DNA of 64,000 bases from Mucilaginibacter flavus (GCF_030409315.1 NZ_JAUFPS010000035.1:94679-158678); one strand, 5' to 3'; counted from the first letter of the stretch, positions 8,691 to 18,538 are shown. The notes: generated by a model from the sequence alone, not told the origin. Numbers and translations: made by a program.

Positions 8691-9350
8691 ATGATATTCA
8701 TTACTATAAATACTGGTTCTGAATTGATATGCTTCCTGGCCGCCCTTATCTTTTTAATAAAGGATAAAGACCCGGCCTGGAAGCTGTTTATCCCCTACTT
8801 GCTGCTAACCTGTATAACCGAGTTTACCGGCGTGTATATGAACAGGATAGCTCATATATATAACTATCCATTATACAATGCTTTTTTATTATTTGAATGC
8901 GGTATTAACAGCTACATCTTTTACAACTTATACAAGCCTTACAAAAAAACGGGCAAATGGCTTATTGTGTGGTACTGCGCTTTTATAGTAATGTTTATTG
9001 CCGAACTATTTAGCACACATTTCACAACCTTTGTATCTACAACTGCCACCATAATGTCGGTAGTGTTTGTATTTGCCAGCTTGTATTTTTACTATTTGAA
9101 GCTGATGGACGAGAATTTTGAACCCCTCATGTTTTCGGCACCTTTTTGGTGGATTAGCGGAGTATTGTTTTTTTACTTTGGCAGCACGGCCTGCAACGTT
9201 TTTTTTGATTATCTTGCTAAATCGGCCATCATTATACACGGTCATTCTATCCGATATTATATATTTAACCTGTTGAATGTGATATTATACTCTTTTTGGT
9301 CATACGCTTTTTTATGCAGATATCTTCAGAGGAGATCATTTTCCTCATAG
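8691..9350 (+). CDS. Polytopic membrane protein linked to a two-component system
   Basis: A 219-residue protein with about six to seven hydrophobic segments and little soluble sequence. It lies 6 bases after the lipoprotein gene, and its last 37 bases overlap the start of the histidine kinase gene in another frame, which implies coupled translation. The position suggests a membrane sensor partner of the kinase, whose own extracytoplasmic part is minimal. No named family is recognised. Confidence 0.55.
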   Translation: MIFITINTGSELICFLAALIFLIKDKDPAWKLFIPYLLLTCITEFTGVYMNRIAHIYNYPLYNAFLLFECGINSYIFYNLYKPYKKTGKWLIVWYCAFIVMFIAELFSTHFTTFVSTTATIMSVVFVFASLYFYYLKLMDENFEPLMFSAPFWWISGVLFFYFGSTACNVFFDYLAKSAIIIHGHSIRYYIFNLLNVILYSFWSYAFLCRYLQRRSFSS

Positions 9351-10102
9351 GGCTTACGTCCCTCATTTTCCTGATCGCGCCGCTATTTCTCATCATCTAT
9401 ATTGTTTCTTACAACCGTAAAAAAAAGAAACACCAGGAAGAGAAACTACTGTTGCAAAAAACCTACGAAAATGAACTGCTTAAAACCCAGGTTGAAGTGC
9501 AGGAGCAAACCCTTAAAACCATCGCCTATGATCTTCATGATAATATTGGGCAATTACTGAGTATCACCACTATTACCCTAAGCTCTATCAACCTGGATAA
9601 TAAAGAAAAGGCGGCCGAAAAACTCGCCTTTATTGATGACCTTACCAACCGATCTATCAAAGAAGTAAAAGCCTTATCGCGGATGTTGCATGCCGAGGAA
9701 TTAGTAAACCGTGGCCTTGCTGCTGCCATTGAGTTTGAATTAGAATGGCTAAAACGATCAGATAAGTTTAAAATTCACTTTGAAAAAGAAAATTTTGGCG
9801 CTTTCAGTAGTGATAGCGACAAGGAAACTATTGTTTTTCGCCTGTTCCAGGAGATTATAAATAACATTATACAGCACGCCCGTGCTACAGAAATTTTTAT
9901 AACTTTAGAGCAGATTGAAAATGCCTTTAAGTTAATCATTCGTGATAACGGGGCAGGCTTTAATGTTGAGGAAACATTGAAACGCAAAACAGGAATGGGG
10001 CTTCACAATATAACGAAACGTGCTGCAATGATAGGTGGTATAGCCTCAATAACCTCAACCATAGGTAGCGGATCTGAAATTGTTGTAACTATATCCTATT
10101 AG
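9314..10102 (+). CDS. NarL-family sensor histidine kinase
   Basis: 262 residues from the ATG at 9314. One membrane helix (about 8-32) is followed by a basic, charged coiled-coil linker (34-70), a HisKA_3 dimerisation domain with phospho-acceptor H75 in YDLHDNIGQ, and a HATPase_c domain with N box (FQEIINNIIQHA), G1 (IRDNGAGF) and G2 (GMGLHNI). There is no extracytoplasmic sensor domain, so the signal probably comes through partners. The start overlaps the upstream membrane gene by 37 bases; the response regulator follows 6 bases later. A short single-helix kinase of this layout is common in Bacteroidota. Confidence 0.9.
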   Translation: MQISSEEIIFLIGLTSLIFLIAPLFLIIYIVSYNRKKKKHQEEKLLLQKTYENELLKTQVEVQEQTLKTIAYDLHDNIGQLLSITTITLSSINLDNKEKAAEKLAFIDDLTNRSIKEVKALSRMLHAEELVNRGLAAAIEFELEWLKRSDKFKIHFEKENFGAFSSDSDKETIVFRLFQEIINNIIQHARATEIFITLEQIENAFKLIIRDNGAGFNVEETLKRKTGMGLHNITKRAAMIGGIASITSTIGSGSEIVVTISY

Positions 10103-10108
10103 ATATTC

Positions 10109-10762
10109 ATGCACCCCGAAAAAATTAATATTGCCATTGTTGACGATCACACGCTTTTCAGACAAGGGTTGGCCAGCCTGCTTACTGATTCTGACAAAAT
10201 AAATGTATTGTTTGATGCCGAAAATGGCCAGGATATGATTAAAAAAATATCCTTAAACCCAATCCCCGAAGTAATATTAATGGATATAACCATGCCTTTA
10301 ATGGATGGTTACGAAAGCACCAAATGGATTAAGCAAAACTATCCCGAAGTTAAGGTACTTGCCCTTAGCATGTTTGAGGAAGACAAACCTATTATCGGTA
10401 TGCTTAAAAGTGGTGCCGGCGGCTACATGCTTAAACAATCAAAAGCAGGCGACCTTATAGACGCCATTACCGGCATTGCCAAACAATCCTTTTACATTAA
10501 TGAACTTGTAAGCGGTAAACTATTACGCAACATCCAAAACAACCAGCCGCTGAAAACTCAGCAAGTTGAGGTTAATACCAATGAACTAAAATTTCTTGAA
10601 CTATGTTGCAGCGACCTTACCTACAAACAAATAGCCGACGTCATGAACTTAAGTCCGCATACTATTGACAACTACCGCGAGGCCTTGTTCCAGAAATTTG
10701 ATACCAAATCCCGAACTGGCCTTGTAATAGCCGCTTTAAAGCAGGATTTGATAAAGATATAA
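10109..10762 (+). CDS. LuxR/NarL-type response regulator
   Basis: A 217-residue protein. The receiver domain (about 5-125) has the acidic pair D12-D13, phospho-acceptor D59 in VILMDITMP, and the later conserved Lys in YMLKQSKAGD. A LuxR-type helix-turn-helix (about 150-212) contains LTYKQIADVMNLSPHTIDNY. It is the last gene of the lipoprotein-membrane protein-kinase-regulator operon and is the cognate partner of the kinase 6 bases upstream. Its target genes cannot be read from the sequence; the convergent gene at 10874 faces it across a palindromic repeat. Confidence 0.92.
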   Translation: MHPEKINIAIVDDHTLFRQGLASLLTDSDKINVLFDAENGQDMIKKISLNPIPEVILMDITMPLMDGYESTKWIKQNYPEVKVLALSMFEEDKPIIGMLKSGAGGYMLKQSKAGDLIDAITGIAKQSFYINELVSGKLLRNIQNNQPLKTQQVEVNTNELKFLELCCSDLTYKQIADVMNLSPHTIDNYREALFQKFDTKSRTGLVIAALKQDLIKI

Positions 10763-10764
10763 GA

Positions 10765-10869
10765 GCCTCACCTAAATCCACTCCAAAGGAGAGGACTTTA
10801 AAAGAATAGTTGAGAAGTTATTAAATCTTACAAATCAAAAGTCTCCCCTGAAGGGGAGATTTAGAGGGG
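10765..10869. repeat. Foldback repeat between convergent genes (terminator-like)
   Basis: Arms 10765-10799 and 10838-10869 are imperfectly complementary; each contains a smaller hairpin of the CTCCCCTGAAGGGGAG kind. It fills the gap between convergent genes and could act as a two-way terminator. Confidence 0.55.
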
Positions 10870-10873
10870 CCCC

Positions 10874-13672
10874 CTACTCTATAAAACTACCATCCCCTCG
10901 CCTCTTCATCCGCTGGCCGTGGCGCATTAGCGAACCGCTCCATTTTTGGAGGTTTAACTTGGCGCTTAGCATAAAATAGCGGCTTTGGGCGTTGCTGAGT
11001 GTATTAGTTACCGAGTTTTCCGTAGTTACCTGGTTTACAAAGTTATTTTGTTTTAAAATATCAAATACCTGGAAGGTTATGGTGAGGTTACGTTTTCTAA
11101 AAAATTGCTTCTCGACAAACGCGTTAATCACCAACGGGTTACGGGTTAGGTTTTGAGATACCCCTTTAACAAAGTTTTTACTTGCATTATAACCAAAGGT
11201 GGCAGTACGCCCCTCTAAAAAGTAAAACTTACCATCAATTGCCAGCGCCGTAGTGCGGATGTTGGTATTTACAGAATGTGGCAGCGTGAAAAACGACTTA
11301 GCCACATCATAAGATACATAAGGATTAACCTCCACAGATTCGCTTGGATTAATCTGCGGACCAAAACGTTCGTTATAATGCCAGGTGGTGGTAAAGCTTT
11401 GCACATTGTTACTCATAGATACCCCGTGCCCGTAATTGATGGTTCCGTTTAACGACAGGTTGTATTTCCTATCATCAAACTGCTTGCTGATGTTGTAGTT
11501 ACCACCAATAGTATAGCTGCCGTTCAGATTGATGTAATGGGTTTCGTTTTTCAAAGCGCCCAAAGTATCGGCAATCTGCACGGTATTGGTTACTATCTGA
11601 TTTTTGATGAAGCTGATGTTAGCATTACCCGATACATTGAACTTCGAATCGACCAGGTAATTATTGTATTGAAAGTTGATAGAGTTGCGGAAAGAGGGCT
11701 TTAAATTAGGGTTACCTACCACCGGGTTTTGCGGGTTAGATTCGTCCCTTACCGGTTGGATCTGGTTAAATGAGGGCTCCTGCGGACTACCCGAATAGTT
11801 TACCGAAAACCGCTCCTGCTTCGACCACACATATTGAAACCGAGCTATCGGGATTAAATTAAAATTGCTACGGTGGGTTGATACAACGCCCCCGCTAATC
11901 TTGGTGCCATCCAATACGGTGGGCACCCCGGTAACGCCTAAAGATAGGTTGTATTTTTTTTCCTGTATGCGATAATTAAGGGCCAGGCGGGTTTCGGTAA
12001 AGGAATATTTAAAAACATTGCTCAATGAATCTACCAACGTTCGCCTGCCTGCCGAATCAATATTATAAGTATAAGCCTGGTTATCATAACTGCGCGAGTT
12101 TACCTGGGCATTAAACTCCAACTGCGAAACATCGCTAAGTGGTTCTACATAAGTAAAACTTGTTCTGAAATTTTTGCTGAGGTTGGTACGGCTGATGTAA
12201 CGATGCACCAATGAGTCTTTCAAAACATTTGCTGTAGAATCCTGGTAATAAATAATATTGTTATCCTGTTCATTAACCGTTTCATTATCAGAATGAGTAT
12301 AGCTTACCTGTAATGATAGGTTACGTTTAGGTTTTTTAAACAAATGCTGGTAAAACACCGTGCCGCCATAGCTTGGTACAGTGTTGTTGCTTTTGGTTAT
12401 TCCCGAAATATCCTGGTGAATTAAACCGGTTTTAAAGTTTTGCGATGTATTTGACGAATTTGCACCCGAGTAACTGAAGTTTGGTGTCACTTTTAAATAG
12501 TTGGCGCTATCAATATTATACTCCAGCTCAAAATTTACGTTGTGCGTTTTATTGTTGTTTTGCGAATTGCTGTTGCGGATAAAATTGGTGGTTCCCAATG
12601 TACTAAACTGTTGCCCATCACTTTTATTGATGGAATTTACATCCCTGAAATTATAGTTATAGCTGGTATTGATCTGTATTTTTTTATTAAGGTAAGTACG
12701 ATAGCTCACATTCGGGCCGCCTGTTTTAGTGGTACCGCCGCTGCCACCGCCTGTGCCACCGGTAACGCCATTCACGGTATTTACAAAGCTGCCAATAACG
12801 CCAATTTGCTCGTTACCGTTAATACGCTGAAAAAACAGGCGGTTATCAAACCTATCGTCGCTGCCAAACCCGGTTGTTAAACGCCCGGTATTCCCTACAG
12901 ATCTGTCGGGCCGGGTGGTAATATTCAATACCTTTTGCGGGTCGCCATCTTTTATACCGGTGCGGGCGGCCTGGTCGCCATAATCGTCAATAATTTGTAC
13001 TTTTTCAACAATATCGGCCGGCAGGTTTTGAATAGCCTGCGCAACATCGCCGCCTATGTAATCTTTACCATTTAAACGGGCCTTCACTACGGCCTGTCCC
13101 TGGTGAGTTACCGTACCATCTTTGGCTACTTCTACCCCCTCCATCTTTTTAATCAACTCATCTACAGTAGCATTAGGGCGTACCTTGTAATCGCTAGCGC
13201 GATATTCTACGGTATCGGTTTTATAGGTGATGCTCGGCTCGCCGTTAACAACAACCTCGCCCAACATATGCGATTGCGGCTTTAATGTAAAAGGATCAAG
13301 CTCCAAACTCCTGCTCTCGTCATTGTTCAGCATCTTGCGCACCACCGGCTGAAAACCAATACTGGTAACCGTAATTACAAACGTTGCCGATTTTACACTC
13401 CTGAAGGTAAATTTACCTGTTGGCCCGGTACTGGTAACCATACTGTCTTTCGCCGAAACCAATTTTACCGTAGCGCCTTCCAGCTTTTTACCAGCGGTAT
13501 CTTTAACTACCCCAAAAACCTCTCTAAAAGGCAGCGGTCCATTTTGATCACGGGACTTGCGCTGTTGCCCAAAATTACCGTTGCCATTACCATTACCTCC
13601 CCGACGGTTTTGAGCATAGGCCATATTGGATAACATAATAACAGATAATAATAGGAGTAGCGTTTTTTTCAT
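10874..13672 (-). CDS. Outer-membrane beta-barrel protein with carboxypeptidase-regulatory-like domain
   Basis: 932 residues with a signal peptide (MKKTLLLLLSVIMLSNMAYA-QN). A Gly/Asn-rich stretch (about 22-45) precedes a carboxypeptidase-regulatory-like beta domain (about 50-140: VFGVVKDTAGKKLEGATVKLV). A TonB-receptor-type plug region (about 145-260: TVDELIKKMEGVEV, ADIVEKVQIIDDYGDQA) leads into a long barrel with many alternating strands. This matches the outer_membrane_beta-barrel (OMP_b-brl_3) type rather than a true SusC, and there is no SusD beside it. It probably has a transport or envelope role. A terminator upstream separates it from the PUL, so it is probably not part of that locus. 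Confidence 0.75.
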   Translation of the reverse strand: MKKTLLLLLSVIMLSNMAYAQNRRGGNGNGNGNFGQQRKSRDQNGPLPFREVFGVVKDTAGKKLEGATVKLVSAKDSMVTSTGPTGKFTFRSVKSATFVITVTSIGFQPVVRKMLNNDESRSLELDPFTLKPQSHMLGEVVVNGEPSITYKTDTVEYRASDYKVRPNATVDELIKKMEGVEVAKDGTVTHQGQAVVKARLNGKDYIGGDVAQAIQNLPADIVEKVQIIDDYGDQAARTGIKDGDPQKVLNITTRPDRSVGNTGRLTTGFGSDDRFDNRLFFQRINGNEQIGVIGSFVNTVNGVTGGTGGGSGGTTKTGGPNVSYRTYLNKKIQINTSYNYNFRDVNSINKSDGQQFSTLGTTNFIRNSNSQNNNKTHNVNFELEYNIDSANYLKVTPNFSYSGANSSNTSQNFKTGLIHQDISGITKSNNTVPSYGGTVFYQHLFKKPKRNLSLQVSYTHSDNETVNEQDNNIIYYQDSTANVLKDSLVHRYISRTNLSKNFRTSFTYVEPLSDVSQLEFNAQVNSRSYDNQAYTYNIDSAGRRTLVDSLSNVFKYSFTETRLALNYRIQEKKYNLSLGVTGVPTVLDGTKISGGVVSTHRSNFNLIPIARFQYVWSKQERFSVNYSGSPQEPSFNQIQPVRDESNPQNPVVGNPNLKPSFRNSINFQYNNYLVDSKFNVSGNANISFIKNQIVTNTVQIADTLGALKNETHYINLNGSYTIGGNYNISKQFDDRKYNLSLNGTINYGHGVSMSNNVQSFTTTWHYNERFGPQINPSESVEVNPYVSYDVAKSFFTLPHSVNTNIRTTALAIDGKFYFLEGRTATFGYNASKNFVKGVSQNLTRNPLVINAFVEKQFFRKRNLTITFQVFDILKQNNFVNQVTTENSVTNTLSNAQSRYFMLSAKLNLQKWSGSLMRHGQRMKRRGDGSFIE

Positions 13673-13855
13673 AGGGTAAGGCGGCAGTTTATCAGGTAAG
13701 TGATGGGGCTTATAAGTTTATAAAACTGTTAAGCCGACATTAAATACCTGCTGCCATAAAAGTACATACCACCTATTATTAATTATAACTTGTTGCATAC
13801 ATGTTACATAATAATGTTGTTACATGTTATTCATAATCCCTTAATCAATCCGCAT
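13673..13855. promoter_or_regulatory. Promoter-side region of the outer-membrane protein gene
   Basis: This gap carries two overlapping copies of a TGTTACAT-like motif (about 13800-13830, arms CATGTTACAT and GTTACATGTTA) that could be an operator. No standard promoter match was found. Confidence 0.25.
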
Positions 13856-13889
13856 AAAAAAGCCCGGATGCTTTGCGGCACCCAGGCTT
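13855..13889 (-). terminator. Intrinsic terminator ending the PUL glycosidase genes
   Basis: Read on the - strand, a 12-base-pair stem (13878-13889 with 13860-13871, two mismatches) is followed by a run of six T. It lies 22 bases after the GH36 stop codon. Confidence 0.85.
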
Positions 13890-13910
13890 ACTTTACTAAA
13901 TATCGGTTTG

Positions 13911-16115
13911 TTATTTTACCTCATCAAGTTCAATTACAACGCTTGCGCGGCCGCTATTAACATCGGGGTTAATGCCTACCGTCATCAGGAAATCGCCCGT
14001 AAAAGTAAGATCATTACCTATGGATGAATTGCTACCCGGGTAAAGGTTAATCTCTTTAAGCGAGTATTTTTTCTGCGGATCTAAACCTTTTAAACGGATG
14101 GGTACTTTAGTACCGGCACCATACCTGTTATTCACCAGATAATTAAACATAACCGCTTTTGATTTGCCATCATTTACATACATAATAGATGCCGCGTCAT
14201 TATCCCAGGGGCTTTGCAAACGGTATTGATCGCCGTGCCAGATGGCGTCTTTTAAATAATCGTAGCTTTTAAGTGCGCCGTGTACATATGCCAAATCATT
14301 TTCGCTTAAACGGCCCACCACAATGTCGAAACCTAATTTACCCATCATAGCTACATCAGTACGGAATTTTAGTGGCTGCTTGCCCCAATCTGTTACGTGG
14401 TTACTGCTGGTGATGGCGGGATAAAAGAAGGAATATTCCCATTGGATAAATACCCTTTCTAAAGGCTCGGTATTATCGCTTGGCCAAAACTCTGTAAAGT
14501 ATTTTAACGCGCCGTAATCAACACGACCGCCGCCGCCTGAACATAGCATTAATGGAACCTTCGGATATTTAGCACGTACCCTTTCCAATACCTTGTACAA
14601 GCCACGCACATAATCAACGTACAAATGTGATTGATCTTTCTTCAAATATGCCGAATAAGCGTTATAAATCACCGCGTTGCAATCCCATTTAATATAAGCC
14701 AGGGTTGGATTTTTAGTGAACAGATTATCAACTACACCGTACACAAAATCCTGCACCTGCGGATTAGTTAAATCAAGTACCAACTGGTTGCGGAAATATT
14801 TTTCAGGGCGATTAGGTTGTTTAATTACCCAATCCGGATGCTTCACGTACAAATCACTGGCAGGGTTAACCATTTCAGGTTCTATCCAGATGCCAAACTT
14901 TACGCCATTATTCGTAGCTTCCTTAACCAGGGAGCTTATACCATTAGGCAGCTTTTGTTTGTTCTCCTGCCAATCGCCTAAGCCGGCGTGATCGCCATTA
15001 CGGGGATGGCTGTTGCCAAACCAACCGTCATCCAGCAAAAACATGTCAACGCCCAACTTCTTGGTGTCCTTCATCAGGTCGGCAAGTTTGGCCTCGTTAA
15101 AATCAAAGTAGGTAGTTTCCCAGTTGTTGAGCAGCGTTAACCTGTCGCCTTCGCCATTTACAATTTTGTATTTGCGTGCCCAGCGTTGTAGCTTACGGCT
15201 GGCATCGCCTTTACCGTGATCGCTGTAGGTGTAAACAAAAGCGGGGGTAGTAAAATCTTCGGCAGGTTTAAGGTGATATTCCGACGCGGAGTTGTTGATG
15301 CCCGCGATTACCCTCAGGTTATTAGATACATCCAATTCCAGGTCGATTTTAAAATTGCCCGACCATTCCAACGCGCCCAGCATTACTTTTCCTTCATCCT
15401 CGGTAGCCGGCTGATCCATAGATACCATAAACATAGAGTGTTCATACAAATTGGCACGGGTACCTAATTTACTATCAATGGTTTTAATGCCGTGGGTTAG
15501 CTTGGCTTCCTCTGGCTGCATTTCCATGGCCCAGTTGCCATGGTATTGTTTAAGCCAAAAGCCACTGCCCTTTAAATTAAGGTTGGCCGATGCAAATTTA
15601 TTAAGTGTTACCAAACCCTTTTCATTATGTTTAATAACCGACCATTGTTCGGTAACATCTTCTTTAAAATAGGTTTTGTAATATAAAGTAACCTCAAACG
15701 GATAAGCAGGATCTTTCAGGTTGACGGTCAATAAACTTATATCATCATCAATTTTGGTAACGTTATGGCTTACATATACCAGGTTAAGCGATTTATTGCC
15801 ATCGGCATGGGTAACGGTTATAGCCGGTTCTGCAAGGCTTGCCGAACCCGATGGCATATAAGCATCGTTCAATACGCCCGAATCATCGGCCTGTTTGTAC
15901 TGGCTCAGGATGCTTTGATATTCGCCGGCATTGCCCAGCTTATGGCCAAAGTAAACCATCTTCAGGTTCTTTTCGCCATCGGTTTGCAGTACCAGGGCGT
16001 TGTTTTGAGTTTCAACTGGGATAGTTACAGTTTGCGCGTAGCTTGTTGCCGCTGCCAGCATGCTTGCCATAGTAAGGCAAACCGGCATGATCAGCTTTTT
16101 TTGTGTTCTTCTCAC
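13911..16115 (-). CDS. GH36 alpha-galactosidase
   Basis: A 734-residue secreted enzyme (signal peptide up to TSYA-Q, about 28). A beta-sandwich N-terminal domain precedes a TIM barrel and a C-terminal beta domain, as in family GH36, and the length suits the family. The barrel carries LLDDGWFG (361-367), nucleophile D478 in YIKWDCNAV, CSGGGGRVDYG (525-535) and acid/base D547 in WPSDNTEPLERV. It should release terminal alpha-D-galactose. It lies 14 bases downstream of the clan GH-D gene, is the last PUL gene, and is followed by a terminator. The GH36 assignment is firm; the natural linkage is not known. Confidence 0.9.
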   Translation of the reverse strand: MRRTQKKLIMPVCLTMASMLAAATSYAQTVTIPVETQNNALVLQTDGEKNLKMVYFGHKLGNAGEYQSILSQYKQADDSGVLNDAYMPSGSASLAEPAITVTHADGNKSLNLVYVSHNVTKIDDDISLLTVNLKDPAYPFEVTLYYKTYFKEDVTEQWSVIKHNEKGLVTLNKFASANLNLKGSGFWLKQYHGNWAMEMQPEEAKLTHGIKTIDSKLGTRANLYEHSMFMVSMDQPATEDEGKVMLGALEWSGNFKIDLELDVSNNLRVIAGINNSASEYHLKPAEDFTTPAFVYTYSDHGKGDASRKLQRWARKYKIVNGEGDRLTLLNNWETTYFDFNEAKLADLMKDTKKLGVDMFLLDDGWFGNSHPRNGDHAGLGDWQENKQKLPNGISSLVKEATNNGVKFGIWIEPEMVNPASDLYVKHPDWVIKQPNRPEKYFRNQLVLDLTNPQVQDFVYGVVDNLFTKNPTLAYIKWDCNAVIYNAYSAYLKKDQSHLYVDYVRGLYKVLERVRAKYPKVPLMLCSGGGGRVDYGALKYFTEFWPSDNTEPLERVFIQWEYSFFYPAITSSNHVTDWGKQPLKFRTDVAMMGKLGFDIVVGRLSENDLAYVHGALKSYDYLKDAIWHGDQYRLQSPWDNDAASIMYVNDGKSKAVMFNYLVNNRYGAGTKVPIRLKGLDPQKKYSLKEINLYPGSNSSIGNDLTFTGDFLMTVGINPDVNSGRASVVIELDEVK

Positions 16116-16129
16116 GGTTATGATATTGG

Positions 16130-18169
16130 TTATTTTTTAAGATCTAATTTGTATAAGGCAGCATCACTGCCATCGAGTTTAAAACTAAGCGTGCCGCCTA
16201 ATACATCACCCTGCAACAATTCATGCAACTCATAAGAAGCGGTACCACTAAGGCCTAAACGCTGTGCGTGAAAGGCAAAAGTTTTAGGTTCTTTGCTATA
16301 ATTAAACACGGCAATATAGATACTATTCCCTATTTTTTGAGTAAATATTTCTGAGGCATTTTCGCCGGTATTTCCCTCTATGGGTTTAAAGGCTTTCCCA
16401 TTTTGAATAACTTTTAACAACTCGGGATTTTGATACCAGGCTTTGGCCCTATCACTCCATGGCCCATGTACCGAAAAATCATCACCCGTAATAAATGTGC
16501 CGGTAATTAACGCCGAAAGCAGCCTGGCCCTGTTAGTTCCTTCACTTTCTGTCGAAAGTACCACATGATCGGCATCAATATAATTATACAGATAAGTTTG
16601 CCACCAGCCGTAGGTAACGCTGTTTAGGGTATATTGCGTGTTATCAATACTTTTAAAAGCATCGCAGGCTATTCTGCGTGTGTGCACATATCTGCCGGTG
16701 GCCAAACTTGGCGAAATAGCCGCGTAAATGAGCATCTGATCACCTAACTGACCGATCAAATGTTCCATCCCTTTGCGGTAGGCCTGCATGCCGGTAGTTA
16801 CCGTTGGATCATAAAAATGAGTTGATTCGGTAGTGGCATGACCCAGGAAATCTATCTTGATCATTTTAAAACCACACTCTCTTAGCTTGCCTATCACCAG
16901 GTCGATGTGTTGCAGGGTGGCTGGGTGTGTAGGGTCTACCGCACGGGCACCATCAATATCGTTGTAGCCGGTGCCAACTTTTGTCCAGGTTTCGCCATAA
17001 TTATATTGAGTGCCAGCTACTTTACGGTCGGGACCGCCTTTCCAGCCCCAGTCGGTAAACGGCGCCCAGTATACGCCGGGTTGCAGGCCTTTGCTTTTGC
17101 AGTAGTCAGCAAACTGCTTTAATCTGGTGTAATCGCCCTCCAGGCCGCCTTTCAGCATAAAATCCCAGTACGAATCCAGGTCGATAAAAGCGGTATTACC
17201 GGTGCGGAAAGCGGGGATACTATCGGCGAAAAAATCGGCAACTTTGGTGGCTTTTTCGTAGGTAAGTTTTTCCTGCATTACGCCCCAGCTGTTCCAACCA
17301 ACGGGCGTGGGTTTTGTCCAGTTAAAAACAAAGGGAGGTTCGGCAATGCGGTTGGCTTTGGCGTATGTTTCCATCCCGGTGCGCCAATCGTCAAAATAAC
17401 CAATAAAAATTTTAGGCGATGCCACCACACTGCCTTTAATCTCACCATGTTCTATATGATCGCGGGTTACGCTTAGGTCTGTATAACCGGCCCATGCTAC
17501 TAATTTATTGCCCACATCGGCTTTTGATACACTGCGGATACCTGTTTTCCAAACCTCGTGTTCAACAGAGCCAACCACGTAGCCATTGCGCGAATTATTA
17601 TCATATATCGCGCCCACCTCGGCACTTACATTGGTAAACGGCGCCTTAAACTCCTTGGCATTGTAACGGATAAAAGTATCATTATCAAAAGGTACAAAAA
17701 TGCTGCGCGCATCGCCGGTAACCACGGGAATATTGGCTGAAAATGGAATAATGGAATTGCTGCTGAGACCTTTGCCTGACAATACAATCTGCGTAAGGAA
17801 AAATTGCCTGCCGGGATAAGTGTAAAACACCTGCTCTGTTTTGGGCAAATGATTACCTGTTAGGATAATCACATGCTTTTCGCCTTTACCAAAGCCGTCG
17901 GCAATAGTGTTTTTGCTGTACTTTCTAACTAAGTTATCCTTGGTAGATGCTGTGACGCTATTTATTTTAAAGGTTGAACTTACATGTGAAAAAATAGCGG
18001 TTTTGCCTTTGTAAACATTGTACTCGCCGGTTTTTAAATCGTAAACAATGGAGTTACCGTTGCCATATGGAATGGTAACCGTTGTGCTTTGTTTATGAGG
18101 GGATGCAAGGGTAATGAGGGGTAACATTACCACTTGCAGGATGAATGTGAGTTTTAAAAGTATCTTCAT
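16130..18169 (-). CDS. Clan GH-D alpha-galactosidase-like glycoside hydrolase
   Basis: A 679-residue secreted protein (signal peptide MKILLKLTFILQVVMLPLITLAS). An N-terminal beta domain (about 28-280) leads into a TIM barrel with clan GH-D marks: PVGWNSWG (289-296), nucleophile candidate D440 in KMIKIDFLGH, and acid/base candidate D503 in HTRRIACDAF, followed by a C-terminal beta domain. The clan also includes GH27, GH31 and GH36; I cannot fix the family by eye. It probably cleaves an alpha-galactoside or a related alpha-linked sugar. It is co-transcribed with GH36, 14 bases upstream of it. A repeat-filled gap separates it from the GH95 gene upstream. Confidence 0.7.
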   Translation of the reverse strand: MKILLKLTFILQVVMLPLITLASPHKQSTTVTIPYGNGNSIVYDLKTGEYNVYKGKTAIFSHVSSTFKINSVTASTKDNLVRKYSKNTIADGFGKGEKHVIILTGNHLPKTEQVFYTYPGRQFFLTQIVLSGKGLSSNSIIPFSANIPVVTGDARSIFVPFDNDTFIRYNAKEFKAPFTNVSAEVGAIYDNNSRNGYVVGSVEHEVWKTGIRSVSKADVGNKLVAWAGYTDLSVTRDHIEHGEIKGSVVASPKIFIGYFDDWRTGMETYAKANRIAEPPFVFNWTKPTPVGWNSWGVMQEKLTYEKATKVADFFADSIPAFRTGNTAFIDLDSYWDFMLKGGLEGDYTRLKQFADYCKSKGLQPGVYWAPFTDWGWKGGPDRKVAGTQYNYGETWTKVGTGYNDIDGARAVDPTHPATLQHIDLVIGKLRECGFKMIKIDFLGHATTESTHFYDPTVTTGMQAYRKGMEHLIGQLGDQMLIYAAISPSLATGRYVHTRRIACDAFKSIDNTQYTLNSVTYGWWQTYLYNYIDADHVVLSTESEGTNRARLLSALITGTFITGDDFSVHGPWSDRAKAWYQNPELLKVIQNGKAFKPIEGNTGENASEIFTQKIGNSIYIAVFNYSKEPKTFAFHAQRLGLSGTASYELHELLQGDVLGGTLSFKLDGSDAALYKLDLKK

Positions 18170-18197
18170 TTATTGTGTCTGTTTTTAACAACCAATA

Positions 18198-18291
18198 GTC
18201 ATTGCGAGGTACGAAGCAATCTCTACATAGGCAAAACGGCTCTGCTTTTTCGCTCTGTATGGTTGGAGATTGCTTCGTACCTCGCAATGAC
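18198..18291. repeat. Dispersed palindromic repeat, GTCATTGCGAGG family (copy 1)
   Basis: Ends GTCATTGCGAGGTACGAAGC and GCTTCGTACCTCGCAATGAC are perfect complements around a central CGCTCTGTA core. Further copies are at 22279-22376 and 53949-54034. Confidence 0.85.
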
Positions 18292-18317
18292 ATTTTTATT
18301 ATTTAGGGCTATATATC

Positions 18318-18350
18318 AGACTTACGAAGTTTTAAAAACTTCGTAAGTCT
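18318..18350. repeat. 33-base perfect palindrome, ACTTACGAAGTT family (copy 1)
   Basis: AGACTTACGAAGTTTT and AAAACTTCGTAAGTCT form a near-perfect hairpin. Another full copy is at 42224-42256, a half copy at 42313-42328 and a decayed one near 48204-48236. Confidence 0.8.
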
Positions 18351-18392
18351 TTCGCACAAAGCCTATCTTATTCCGGGGCTTGTCGCTTTTCA

Positions 18393-18503
18393 AATCCCCT
18401 CTTGAGAGCAGGGCGCGTGGGACTAAGCGTATGCAGGGGTGTGTTATGCTGCGTTCAAATATCGCTTGCATAACACACCCCTCCGTCCCTCTCAAGAGGG
18501 ATT
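18393..18503. repeat. Nested stem-loop repeat
   Basis: Outer arms 18393-18408 and 18489-18503 (AATCCCCTCTTGAGAG type) enclose inner arms 18435-18449 and 18468-18482 (AGGGGTGTGTTATGC type). This is the third repeat packed into the gap between the GH95 and GH-D genes. Confidence 0.7.
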
Positions 18504-18538
18504 CGCACGGGCCCGCGCTTTTTGTTATCGTCCCTCCC

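Noticed and set aside
10874..13672. A second SusC-type transporter belonging to the PUL
   Set aside because: No SusD neighbour, a carboxypeptidase-regulatory plus OMP_b-brl_3 layout, and a terminator separates it from the PUL.
15765..16235. 156-codon open frame on the + strand
   Set aside because: Antisense to the N-terminal codons of GH36 and the end of the GH-D gene; no recognisable domain and no room for a promoter.
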